A DNA stretch of 17,815 bases from Russula earlei. Lineage: Eukaryota; Basidiomycota; Agaricomycetes; Russulales; Russulaceae. A program made the position numbers and the translations under genes. Shown here in pieces: positions 1-8,309 of the stretch (the first letter of the stretch is position 1; each line of letters starts with the position of its first letter). Under the pieces are notes generated by a model. That model ran no database searches and had not been told where the DNA came from. It was given only the letters and a program-made list of their open reading frames with translations. The stretch is from contig JAGFNK010000945.1 in assembly GCA_025769875.1 (NCBI GenBank), positions 1-17,815 of the forward strand, read 5' to 3'.

Positions 1-1328
1 GCCATTGATTGGATCATCACCTCCCCCGTCAGAAGGAAACAACACCATTATGACCATTACTGACCACGACTCCACTAAAGCGGCCATATTCATACCCTGC
101 CATAAGGACATGGGAACCCTACAGATGGCTAAACTATTTTTACAATATGCCTTCCCATGGACCGGAGTTCCCTCCAAGATCATCTCCGACTGCGACTTCC
201 CGCCTTACCTCCAACCTGTTTCAAGAAGTCTCCCAAATCCTCAGGATCAACCAAAACCTGAGCACTGCATATCATCCCCAAACTGATGGACAGTCGGAGA
301 GAACCAATCAAACTTTGGAAATGTACCTGCGCATCTACACAGGGGACAAACAAGAAGAATGGGTGCACTGGCTCCCCATAGCCCAATATCATTTTAATGC
401 CCACAAATCCACCACCACCAAGAGGACCCCATATGAAATCCTCATAGGCTTTAACCCTCAAGGGCTTGGCACCCAACGTAAGTCCAAGTTCCCTGGAATC
501 CAAGAACGACTCCAAGCACTGAAGGATATGAGGGAAGCAGCACAAGAAGCGATGAGGAGGACACAAAACAATTGGATCAAAGAAACTAAGTTCAAGGGTT
601 TCGAAGAAGGACAAAAAGTTTGGTTAGAAGGCACTAACCTAAAAACCCCCCATCAGTTTCAGAAGTTCCGTCCTAAGTGGCTTGGCCCTTTTACTGTCAC
701 CCAAAGAATCTCCCATGTCGCCTACCAACTCCGACTCCCCCCCCAATGGAGCATCCATAATGTGTTTCACGCCTCCCTCCTATCTCCAGTCACAGAAACA
801 GCTGAACATGGACCAAACTTCCCTGAACCACCACCTGATCTCCTGTTGGGAGAATATGAGGTCAAGAAGATCACTGCCCAATGGATCCATAGAAACTGAC
901 TCCAATACAGGGTCCGGTGGAAAGGATACTCTGCAGCAGAAGACACGTGGGAACCCCTCTCTAACCTTAAAAATGCTCAAGATGCCATCACCATGTTCCA
1001 CCTAAGACAACCCACTAAACTCCATACATTGTCTTCCACTAACCTTGACCCCACAGAATCACATCACTCAGATGAAAGTCTGGACAACTTAGAGGATCAG
1101 TTTCAAAACCTTATGATACAACAAGGTACCTTACTCCCTCGAATTAACTCTCATAACCCCCCCTCCTATTCAGTTAATGACCCCACTATCCCCGACCGTG
1201 GACACACCATCTTCAACATAGCTGCCAGGGAACATCTCTTTTCCAGAATTCTCTCCCCTGGCAACTTCTGTGGCTTTCAACTTCTCATGATGGACCCTCG
1301 TTTTTCAGAATTTCATTTATCCATATGA
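1..1328 (+). pseudogene. Ty3/gypsy pol remnant: integrase core plus chromodomain
   Basis: Integrase joins retroelement cDNA to chromosomal DNA in the nucleus, and the C-terminal chromodomain can steer insertion to marked chromatin. The reading frame changes twice. The first about 24 bases fit frame 1 (IDWI), about 25-195 fit frame 2, and the rest fit frame 3. Catalytic residues are visible: D at 62-64 (TDHD), D at 188-190 (SDCD) and E at 297-299 in HPQTDGQSER. The last D-E distance is 109 nt, one more than the 108 expected for D,D35E, so a 1-nt insertion lies near 195-207. Conserved gypsy motifs follow (FNAHKSTTTKRTPYE, KFRPKWLGPF, YQLRLP, IHNVFHASLL). The chromodomain spans about 852-992 (EYEVKKI, then YRVRWKGY, then DTWEPLSNL) and is broken by an in-frame TGA at 897-899. 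The frame ends at TGA 1326-1328, which may be the original pol stop or another mutation. Confidence 0.9.
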
Positions 1329-1975
1329 AGGGCAGTACTTACAGACTTGATTTGGAACTATGTTACATGGTCAGCCTCCATAAATACTCCCACTCCTTCA
1401 GAGTGGTCAGCTTGGCACCACGAACATGCTACCTCAACCTACAACACTCCCATGTCTTCACCAATCCCCTCGTCTTCCCCCTTACCTACTCTTACCCCCT
1501 CCCCCATGATTAAACAAGAACCCCTTTCACCCAAAGTCATACAACACATCATTGACCAGCGCATGTTCATTGTCCCAGACGAAACCAAGCTCCAAGACCT
1601 CACTGCTACCCTCAACCCACTTGCCATCTGTGAAGGAACGCCCTCACCAACCCCAACCGAAGCTGACCCTACTCACCCTGGCCCCCCTTGGTTTGTTTAC
1701 GAACCTTACACTCATATTCCCCCTTTCTACATTAACGTTAATGGGCGAAAACACCTACTACCATACTTATGAGTCGCCTTATACAATGACAAACCTATGC
1801 TTCTAGGAACTATGGGTCGAGGAGAACCCGCTTATGGAGAAAAACTCATTGCACCCAACCTGTTGTCTCTACCCCCCATCCTTCCATTACTGCCTCTGAC
1901 CTCCACCTCCTGATCGAGGACCACCCTTTCCACTTCGATGTTGCCCAGGCTCTTGAAAATCTCCATGACCCTGGT

Positions 1976-2939
1976 TGTCATGAACCATTCTCTGGAGAGG
2001 GCCCTTGAAGGACCCTTCCTTATAAGAGGAAACCCAACCTCTATGGTGTCACCCTGTTCACACGAGCAAAAGGGGTGAGTAGAGGTGTCCACAATATCGC
2101 GCGCGCATTGTTGCACGAGCGATTCTTCGGCACAATCAACATACAGCAAGCCCCACTTAAAGGCAAGCCCTTCTAGCAACAAAAGACAGTATTAGGGCCT
2201 TCCTGAGGACCCTTTGGAACGACCCTAGGAGCTCTACTATAGGCACTAACCTAGTATCAAAGGCCCTACAACGTGTTATTAGACCAACTCTAATAACTAT
2301 AGAACGAACTATAAGGCAATACTAACAACCTTAATAGAAGTATTAGGGTCGACTCTAGGGACCCTAATAGAACTATATAAGGGCCTTATAAGATAACACT
2401 ATTCCCTAACTAAACTACAAGTCCTCAAATGACTGGCCCTAAACTAACTAACAGGAAATGAATCAGGTGCTCGCACGTGCACTAAAGCAGTGAACACGTG
2501 GACAATGGAAGCTCTTACTCATCAAGAGGAGCCTTCTTACTCAGCAGCTTACTGAGCATGACTGAGCATGCTCAGTAAGCGTCCTCCGACTTCTTACTCA
2601 TCACTCTACTGTGCTTGATAACAAGGTTATGACTTGTTCCCTATTTAGCAGTTCTCTTGTAGTATATAAGCGCTCAATAAAGTAGCAGACAGTCCTCAGA
2701 CTGTCCATTTGTTTACGGCACTCTCCATCCCTGGGATACTCCTTTAAGGACCGTCCCCTTGTGACTATCCTGGATCCTTCCCTGCGTGATTGCTCTACTC
2801 TCACAGTAACAGTACCTCTCTGGTATTTGTTACTACTCTGGACTCTACTCCTTGCCCACGCGGTCTTGGACGTCTATCGACTCGTCTTCGAGCTTACCCC
2901 TCGCTCTTGAACTGGATAGTTCAACGGTGAGTCTTGACA
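1976..2939 (+). mobile_element. Solo LTR, family A (964 bp), TSD CTGGT
   Basis: The LTR starts TGTCA and ends TGACA, and is flanked by the direct repeat CTGGT at 1971-1975 and 2940-2944. A second full copy at 7045-8008 on the minus strand has exactly the same length. The U3 part is full of perfect stem-loops: arms GTTATTAGA 2275-2283 and TCTAATAAC 2289-2297; TATTAGGGT 2341-2349 and ACCCTAATA 2361-2369; a 15-nt palindrome at 2376-2390; and 14-bp arms at 2547-2560 and 2567-2580. A TATA box (TATATAA, 2663-2669), AATAAA (2676-2681) and a hairpin (2688-2705) mark the promoter and R region. No internal region follows, so this is a solo LTR left by LTR-LTR recombination. It keeps many CpG sites that the other copy has lost. 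Confidence 0.92.
2663..2705 (+). promoter_or_regulatory. LTR-A promoter: TATA box plus start-proximal hairpin
   Basis: TATATAA at 2663-2669 is followed by AATAAA at 2676-2681 and a perfect 7-bp stem, GACAGTC/GACTGTC with loop CTCA, at 2688-2705. The stem is kept unchanged in the other LTR-A copy (7279-7296, minus strand). Confidence 0.7.
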
Positions 2940-3248
2940 CTGGTGCCCTTGCCGACATCTACCGCCTACGTATCAGTTCAATCCAACTGAAAGTTTTAGA
3001 GGGCAAGCATGCCTCCATCCAAGGGGCCCTGAATGCCCTTCAAGGGCAACTCGCTGACCAACTCCATGAGATCCAGTCTCACACCAAAGAGACCGCCACC
3101 ATCTGTAGCCGCCTTCGGGCCAACAACACTTCTGTCCAAGTCTGTCACCAACTCGATAATTTGATGACTGATGGAGGTCTCACCCACGACACCAGACCAT
3201 ATTACTCACTAGCAGGGAGCTACGACAAAATTGAGGAGTCAAAAGAAC

Positions 3249-4132
3249 TGTCACGGTAACTAGCCATGTCAGTTCACAAGTGGAAAACAAGTCAGTGATA
3301 GAGAGGTGTTCAAGAAACGGGCTGGTTCCCATGTATAATGAGTAAGGATCCCTGCAGCAGTTGAAGTGTTTTATGCTAAACAGGTTATGGCCAATAGACC
3401 CTTCCTAGTACGACTCGGTCCGTTGAGAAGCTAGGGTAAGTTTGTAATGGGATAGACTAGGGCTGGTTCCACTAGCTATATGCGTTCAAGTCCGTCGGGG
3501 ACCTTGAACAACGCACAGAGAGTAGAGGAAGGTAGGTCTTAAAGGAGGAGAGCTCTTCTCAGGGGAGTGAAGAGAGACTCTTTAGGGAAGGAAGGGAAAG
3601 GCGAAGAGTAGATGGTAGATGGTGTGTGAAGAGTTGATGAAATGGAGAGGTGGATGTGGTTTGAGGATTAGGAGCGAAGTGGGTTGCAGGAGAATATGTT
3701 GGACAAGAGTAGGTTGGATTCTACAAGAGACCAAGCTTAGGGCTTTGGTCACAAAGTACTGACCTTATATATACAGGAGAAGCGCAGCAATAGCTGCGCT
3801 TTGACTGTGCTACTAGTATAGTAGGAGTCATAATAAGTAAGAGTCATAGGAATGAGGCCACAAATGAGTTAGAACCAAGTAACTGTGCTGCACAGTAGGT
3901 GCGCAGCATTGCACAGTCAGAACTAAGAAGTGAATATAAATGGAAAGAGAACCAAACAAAGGGAAAGTAACAGCAATCCAGTGTGACCTGGATGTGTATG
4001 GATCACATGATAACACAGAAGGGATCACAAGATGTAAGAGATCACTGAGACTAGTAAGCAAAGGGACTGTATGAAAGCAAGCAGTCCATAGCAAAAGGTA
4101 AGAGGTAAACATAAAAGGAAAATGGTGTAACA
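3249..4132 (-). mobile_element. Solo LTR, family C (884 bp), minus orientation, TSD AGAAC
   Basis: On the minus strand it starts TGTTAC (4132) and ends GTGACA (3249). The direct repeat AGAAC flanks it at 3244-3248 and 4133-4137. The first 548 bp match 17268-17815 (opposite orientation) at roughly 95 percent by eye. A perfect 9-bp stem (AAGCGCAGC 3780-3788, GCTGCGCTT 3793-3801) lies just upstream of the TATA box (minus strand, about 3764-3773), and a second hairpin (3729-3750) lies just downstream. No internal region is present. It interrupts the gag-like frame of element 1 and so is younger than that element. An open frame on its minus strand (3828-4238) is incidental. Confidence 0.92.
3729..3773 (-). 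promoter_or_regulatory. LTR-C promoter: TATA box plus start-proximal hairpin
   Basis: On the minus strand a TATATATAA-type box (about 3764-3773) is followed by a hairpin at 3729-3750 with arms GACCAA and TTGGTC extended by GC pairs across one bulge. The same arrangement is at 17623-17667 on the + strand. Confidence 0.6.
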
Positions 4133-4360
4133 AGAACTGCCCACTTCTCCAGCACCCACTTGCCCTTCTCTCTCCCTGACCCCCCCTCTCGAGTATCTCC
4201 CTCATGTTGTTGACCAGTCCCAGAACTGATGCCCTCATGGGTTCACCTTCCTACTTCCCTCAAATGTACTCCTGATGATGCTAGTACTTCCAACACCCCA
4301 ATCACCCCCACACGCATGACCAAGGCACAGTGTCACCAACTTCAGAAATGGCAACACATT

Positions 4361-4402
4361 TGTAAACACTGCAGCACCAGAGGGCACTGGAACAAGGACT
4401 GT
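4361..4402 (+). other. CCHC zinc-knuckle coding segment (element 1)
   Basis: Fourteen codons spell C-x2-C-x4-H-x4-C with all four zinc ligands intact. This is the nucleocapsid-type knuckle of retroelement gag proteins, which binds element RNA. It lies about 190 bp before the 3' LTR. Confidence 0.85.
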
Positions 4403-4578
4403 AACAGACCTCACACCAACTGTAGTGGACAGGTGGATTGCATCCTCAGGAGGACTCACTGAAGCTACAGAGGCTTTTGCCCCAGAGCAATGGGGCCCCA
4501 GAGCACATGGCCAGAAGTCGAAGGCAATGAGCTCCGTGAATCGGGCCCTGAGACCGATTAGTTCGGAGAACTAAGCAT

Positions 4579-4591
4579 GAGGGGGGCATGA
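4579..4591 (+). other. Polypurine tract of element 1
   Basis: GAGGGGGG at 4579-4586, then CATGA, directly precedes the LTR-D start TGTTGT at 4592. A purine run here is the expected plus-strand primer for reverse transcription and shows that LTR-D is the 3' LTR of element 1. Confidence 0.75.
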
Positions 4592-4704
4592 TGTTGTAAT
4601 CTACCTCCTTGTTCGGTTTGTCACTGACCTCTCCCATTATTGACTCCTTTTGTCACCCTTGTCTCCTTGATTACCGCTTCACCCCTTGATATTGATGGTC
4701 CCTT

Positions 4705-4777
4705 ATTGTTTCACCTATTGTGTTTCATCTATTGTGTTTCACCTATTGTCTTTCACCTATTGTCTTTCACCTATTGT
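4705..4777 (+). repeat. Tandem 14-bp repeat in LTR-D U3
   Basis: About five head-to-tail units of TGTSTTTCAYCTAT. The first is 2 bp short and the third position alternates G or C. It lies about 80-150 bp upstream of the TATA-like box, a position where LTRs often carry enhancer repeats. No function can be read directly. Confidence 0.85.
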
Positions 4778-4851
4778 TGAGTTGCTTCTGCTATTGGCTC
4801 ACTCTTATCTATTGTTCTGCATATAGTACTGTACAGCCTCACTACATACAG

Positions 4852-4891
4852 TATTTAAGCGCCTGTAGAAGCTGGGGAATGCCCCAAGCTT
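4852..4891 (+). promoter_or_regulatory. LTR-D promoter: TATA-like box plus start-proximal hairpin
   Basis: TATTTAAG at 4852-4859 is followed by a 9-bp stem (4869-4891) with loop AATG and a single bulged A. Spacing matches the other LTR families in this window although the primary sequence differs. Confidence 0.55.
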
Positions 4892-5443
4892 AGCTTTGTC
4901 CCATTTCCTGTCGCATCCCTTGCCCTGTATACTCTCTCAAATCACAACTTGCTTGTGCTGTCCTACACTCTGCTTGACCTAAGCACACTTCAAGGGACTC
5001 TTGTGTTCCTTTTCCTCCTCTGCCTCTCTCTCTCATCGTCCTCGTCTTCTGTGAAACCAGAAGATCAACTCTGTCTGCAGGACTGAGTCATTGTCTGACT
5101 CAGCCTTGAGACACTAAACCCTTGATCCAGTCTCCTTGAGCCAGCCCCACTGAACCTTTGAACCAAGTCACAGGGACTTGGCCCCACTGAACCTTGAGCT
5201 AATGCTCTTACGGCCGTGACGCCATAACACACTGCCACCATCTAGAGAACCATCTCCATCATCTGCTGCTACCATTAATACCAGGCTCCTGGTCAGATGC
5301 ACCACACAACATGCCACCATGATTGTATGTGCTGACACACTCTGGGACTGAAGACTCCCTCTCCACCATACTCTGTGCTTTTGGCAATCATTCCCCCACA
5401 CAAGGAACTATGTCTCCTATTAGAACCCACAGCCCCTCCTACC

Positions 5444-6386
5444 ATGTCCACTCCCTCTCTCCAGATCCACTTCCTATCTCACAGAGACACTCCTATTCCT
5501 GAACAGCCTAAACCATATCATCCTTCTCAATGAGAACTTTACCCAACAACCATTGGATGATGGACCTCCCTCAGCATATAACACACCTCCTTCTACTACC
5601 CCACAAATAACAACTAACCAAATGACAGAACTAGAGGAGCTAGGAGACAGATGGGAAGAAGGAGACCTAGGACTCAACTTGCTCATCCCTGACCCTGGGA
5701 ATGAAGACGATGCCCTCCCACCATGATTCATCCTATCTGACCTTGTCAATGGCTTCCCTTTCATGCTAGCCACCTATGGTCCTGGCTGTCCTACTCATCA
5801 TATCTCCATCTGAGCTCAAGCCAATCCCTACCCTCACCCTCTCCTCACAAAGAAAGACACCTTACTCTTCCAAAATGGGCTGAAACATACCAAAGCAGTA
5901 GATGAAGCCCTCAGGTTTGAAGAAGACCTGTCTCTTGAAGATGAAGTTCATAGGTACAGGTTTGCTATCAGAAAGGCTCAACAAATGGCCAACCAGTTGG
6001 TCACTGCAAGGGGACAATACCATGACATGCTTTGGAAGATTAGAGACTCTGAGATAAAGCTTGCATAAGCCAACACCAAAACTTGCCTTGAGCCCCACAT
6101 CCTCTTCCAATCTATGCCCCATCTCATTGATGAAGAACACAAGGAAGCCAAGGAAGCCATCATGGACCCTTAGTATCAATTTCATCCCCACACCACCAAC
6201 AAATGCTCATGGTGTAGTGATGGGGGACATGACACATTCAAATGCCCCAAAATCACAATATGTATTCTTTGTAATTGCCAGGGACAAAAGGCTGATCATT
6301 GCAGAACCCCCTTATCATCATTGCAAGGTACACAAGATTTGCTGCATCCCTTGGGACCAAATACATTTTTACACCCACTATTGTAA
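5444..6386 (+). pseudogene. Gag-like 3' ORF of element 2 (coiled-coil region plus CCHC knuckle)
   Basis: The frame starts at ATG 5444 (MSTPSLQ), parallel to MSSP in element 1, and shifts phase near 5528. It then stays in one phase to TAA 6384-6386. Stops inside it are TGA 5724-5726, a second TGA near 5811, TAA near 6066 and TAG near 6171. All can be explained by C-to-T change of CGA, CAA or CAG, or by the opposite-strand equivalent. A charged helical stretch (ALRFEEDLSLEDEVHRYRF and on) aligns by eye with ALENLHDPGALADIYRLR of element 1. A CCHC knuckle (CSWCSDGGHDTFKC) lies at 6204-6245, followed by a second, degenerate cysteine cluster (CILCNCQGQKADHC). Only about 40 bp of non-coding sequence separate the frame from the polypurine tract. 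A gag-like nucleic-acid-binding role is inferred from the knuckle. Confidence 0.72.
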
Positions 6387-6423
6387 ATCCACCATCATCC
6401 CTTATGCTGCCTAGGATGTTAAC

Positions 6424-6433
6424 AAGGGGGTGA
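6424..6433 (+). other. Polypurine tract of element 2
   Basis: AAGGGGG then TGA precedes the LTR start TGTCA at 6434. The minus-strand element at 16933 has the homologous AATAAGGGGGTAA in the same place, and about 60 bp upstream of it also match. Confidence 0.8.
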
Positions 6434-6628
6434 TGTCATGGAACTGGTACCTCAAACTGGACGAGCAACTGGGATAGCCAACTGAGACATGTCTCATATT
6501 TAGTTCATGTTATATGACTCACTCCACCTGACTTGTGCCCACAAAGACTCTTCATCATGCCCAGCCCCCAATCACCTCATTACTGACTCACTGCTACTGG
6601 CAGGATAGTATTTGATATAGCATTCCTG

Positions 6629-6672
6629 TATATAAACTGTTCTATTAAAGAGAACAAGCCTTAGGCTTGTTC
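6629..6672 (+). promoter_or_regulatory. LTR-B promoter: TATA box plus start-proximal hairpin
   Basis: TATATAAA at 6629-6636, then 10-bp perfect arms at 6652-6661 and 6663-6672 separated by one base. The copy at 16703-16723 has changes on both arms that preserve pairing (GAACAAGCT/AGCTTGTTC with a 3-nt loop). Confidence 0.72.
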
Positions 6673-6835
6673 TCCTGTGAATTCCACTGGTTTATGCCTC
6701 AGAATCTGTCTGCCTTCAAGCTCTTAAGCCCTTTGTCTGAAACTCACTAAATTGAACTGTCTTCTGGACACAAAGACAATTCAATCAATTTTCCTCTCCA
6801 TGGAACACACTAGCCTGTGCTGTGTTGTCTCCAAG

Positions 6836-8008
6836 TGTCAAGACTCACTGTTGAACTATCCAGTTCAAGAGCAAGGGGTTAGCTCAAAGACAAGTCAATA
6901 GATGTCCAAGACTGCGTGCGTGAGGAGTAGAGTCCAAAGCAGTACCAAATACCAAAGCGGTATAGTTACTGGTAGAGTCAAGCAAGTACACAGGGAAGAG
7001 GCCAGAATGGTCACAAGGGGACAGTCTTTAAAGGAGTATCCCAGTGTCAATACTCACTGTTGAACTATCCAGTTCAAGAGCGAGGGGTAAGCTTGAAGAC
7101 GAGTCGATAAACGTCCAAGATGGCGTGGGCAAGGAGTAGAGTCCAGAGTAGTAACAAATACCAAAGAGGTACTGTTACTGTGAGAGTCAAGCAGTCACGC
7201 AGGGAAGAAGCCAGGATAGTCACAAGGAGACAGTCCTTAAAGGAGTATCTCAGGGATGGAGAGTGCCGTAAACAAATGGACAGTCTGAGGACTGTCTGCT
7301 ACTTTATTGAGCGCTTATATACTACAAGAGAACTGCTGAATAGGGAACAAGTCATAACATTGTTATCAAGCACAATAGAGTGATGAGTAAGAAGTCAGAG
7401 TGCACTTACTGAGCATGCTCAGTCATTCTCAGTAAGCTGCTGAGTAAGAAGGCTTCTCTTGATGAGTAAGAGCCTTTATTGTTCATGTGTTTACTGCCCT
7501 AGTACACGTGCAAAGCACCTGATTCATTTGCTGTTAGTTAGTTTAGGACCAGTCATTTGAGGAGTTGTAGTTTGGTTCAGAGAATATAGTTGCCTATAAG
7601 GCCCCTTATATAGTTCTATTAGGGTCCTTAGAGTCAACCCTAATACTTCTATTAAGGTCCTTAGTATTGCTGTATAGTTCATTCTATAGTTATTAGAGTC
7701 AGTCTAATAATGCATTGTAGGGTCTTTAGTATTGTGTTAGTCTCTATTGTAGAGCATTTCTAGTCATCCTAAAGGGTCCTTAGGGAGGCTATAATACTGT
7801 CCTTTATTGCTAAAAGGCTTGCCATTAAGTGGGGCTTGCTGTATGTCAATTGTGCTGAGAATCACTTGTGTGACAATGCGCACATGATATTGTGGACACC
7901 TCTACTCACCCCTTTTGTCTGTGTGAACAGGGTGACACCATAGAGACTGGGTTTCCTCTTATAAGGAAGGGTCCTTCAAGGGCCCTCTCCAGGAAATGGT
8001 TCATGACA
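6836..8008 (-). mobile_element. Collapsed LTR-A element: one full LTR plus 209 bp of the second, TSD CCAAG
   Basis: Read on the minus strand, 8008-7045 is a complete LTR-A (TGTCA...TGACA, 964 bp). It is followed directly by the last 209 bp of another LTR-A (7044-6836, ending TGACA). CCAAG at 6831-6835 and 8009-8013 flanks the pair, so both outer ends are original. The whole internal region and most of the second LTR are gone. The join occurs at CTGG, which is present inside LTR-A at that point; a CTGG also follows the TGACA end of the solo copy at 2939, where it is part of that copy's target duplication. The full LTR has lost most CpG sites found in the copy at 1976-2939. Confidence 0.88.
7279..7321 (-). 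promoter_or_regulatory. LTR-A promoter (second copy): TATA box plus hairpin
   Basis: On the minus strand TATATAA (about 7315-7321) is followed by the hairpin GACAGTC/GACTGTC at 7279-7296, identical to the copy at 2688-2705. Confidence 0.65.
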
Positions 8009-8112
8009 CCAAGATCCCTGACCTTTGCAATAACTTATTGTCTTGCTCAACTCTCTGCATTCATCTCATGTGTGGACTGATTTGTCAGCAACACCACCCC
8101 CAGTCAGTGACA

Positions 8113-8309
8113 GATACTATATCAAATAGCATCCTGCAGGAGACAGTGTGGTAGTAGTGAGGCAATTAGGAGGCAGTTACTTGTTATAAGGTAGAGTCAT
8201 TGTAAACACAAGTCAGTCAGACAAGTCATACAAAATGAGTCAGATGCAAGGTATGTCCAGGTAGGCTATCCCAGTTGCCAGTCCAGTCCAAGGCACTGGT
8301 TCTGTGACA
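8113..8309 (-). mobile_element. LTR-B fragment, first 197 bp, inverted
   Basis: On the minus strand it starts TGTCACAGAACC at 8309 and matches LTR-B up to TTTGATATAGTATC, then abuts the LTR-B end of element 2 at 8112. It lacks the TATA and hairpin half. The simplest reading is an older LTR-B copy into which element 2 inserted; the other half should lie left of the window. It marks the right edge of the retrotransposon nest. Confidence 0.8.

Larger units (their letters stand above)
1452..4462 (+). pseudogene. Gag-like 3' ORF of element 1 (coiled-coil region plus CCHC knuckle), split by two solo LTRs
   Basis: Downstream of the chromodomain an open frame begins at ATG 1452 (MSSPIPSSSP), in the same phase as pol. 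It is rich in P, S and T and has a TGA at 1770-1772. It shifts to frame 2 near the A-run at 1842-1846 and continues to 1975. The LTR-A insertion follows, and the frame resumes in the same phase at 2945. There it encodes a helical, probably coiled-coil stretch (ADIYRLRISSIQLKVLEGK and on). The LTR-C insertion interrupts it at 3248 and it resumes at 4138. One more frameshift lies near 4205-4213. A CCHC knuckle (C-x2-C-x4-H-x4-C, CKHCSTRGHWNKDC) is at 4361-4402. Without the LTRs the region is about 1.15 kb, a usual gag size. Gag-type function (RNA binding, particle assembly) is inferred from the knuckle and coil. Its place 3' of pol is unusual. Confidence 0.7.
1..5311 (+). mobile_element. Element 1: Ty3/gypsy chromodomain retrotransposon, 5'-truncated by window, 3' LTR of family D
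   Basis: This is the 3' part of an LTR retrotransposon. In order it holds an integrase remnant, a chromodomain, a proline/serine-rich spacer, a gag-like frame with a CCHC knuckle, a polypurine tract (GAGGGGGG, 4579-4586) and an LTR starting TGTTGT at 4592. Two solo LTRs of other families (1976-2939 and 3249-4132) interrupt it, each with a perfect 5-bp target duplication, so they arrived later. The 5' LTR, protease, reverse transcriptase and RNase H would lie left of position 1. Frameshifts and stops make it non-functional. The right edge depends on the LTR-D 3' end, which is placed at 5311 because ACAACA there is the exact inverse of TGTTGT. Its right flank is element 2 sequence, so element 1 appears to be inserted in element 2. 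Confidence 0.8.
4592..5311 (+). mobile_element. 3' LTR of element 1, family D (about 720 bp)
   Basis: It starts TGTTGT next to the polypurine tract. The 3' end is placed at ACAACA (5306-5311), an exact inverse of the start. An earlier end at CATAACA near 5229 is possible but fits less well. U3 contains five tandem 14-bp units (about 4705-4777). A TATA-like box (TATTTAAG, 4852-4859) is followed by a hairpin at 4869-4891 (arms AAGCTGGGG and CCCC-A-AGCTT with one bulged A). The downstream part is CT-rich and contains CCCCACTGAACCTT twice. No second LTR-D is in the window. Confidence 0.75.
5312..8112 (+). mobile_element. Element 2: gypsy-type remnant, 3' ORF, polypurine tract and LTR-B
   Basis: This is the right part of a + strand LTR element. 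It contains a degraded gag-like frame (5444-6386), a polypurine tract (AAGGGGG, 6424-6430) and a 3' LTR of family B (6434-8112) interrupted by a collapsed LTR-A element. Its left side is cut by element 1, so pol and the 5' LTR would lie beyond the window, left of element 1. Its LTR runs directly into the inverted LTR-B fragment at 8113-8309, so it probably inserted into an older LTR-B copy. The flank GATAC (8113-8117) would be its target duplication, but the partner copy is not visible. Confidence 0.7.
6434..8112 (+). mobile_element. 3' LTR of element 2, family B, interrupted
   Basis: LTR-B consists of 6434-6835 plus 8014-8112, about 500 bp counting CCAAG once. It starts TGTCA and ends GTGACA. 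The uninterrupted copy at 16438-16932 (495 bp, minus strand) shows the joined form and proves the break. TATATAAA is at 6629-6636. A perfect hairpin follows at 6652-6672 (GAACAAGCCT/AGGCTTGTTC). The interruption is the LTR-A insertion at 6836-8008, flanked by CCAAG (6831-6835 and 8009-8013). Confidence 0.88.

Noticed and set aside
2852..3259. A stand-alone 135-aa gene
   Set aside because: Its first 93 bases are LTR-A and its last about 10 are LTR-C. The middle is part of the interrupted gag-like frame of element 1.
3828..4238. Minus-strand 136-aa ORF with hydrophobic stretches
   Set aside because: It lies almost entirely in LTR-C and crosses its boundary; the composition is that of a T/C-rich LTR.
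5220..5229. LTR-D ending at CATAACA near 5229
   Set aside because: ACAACA at 5306-5311 is an exact inverse of the LTR start, while CATAACA is not. The earlier end is not fully excluded.
7045..8112. A 1068-bp LTR starting TGTCACTGACTG at 8112 on the minus strand
   Set aside because: 8014-8112 is the end of LTR-B, as the intact copy at 16438-16932 shows. The true LTR-A starts at TGTCATGAACC (8008), giving 964 bp, the CCAAG duplication, and the same length as the copy at 1976-2939.
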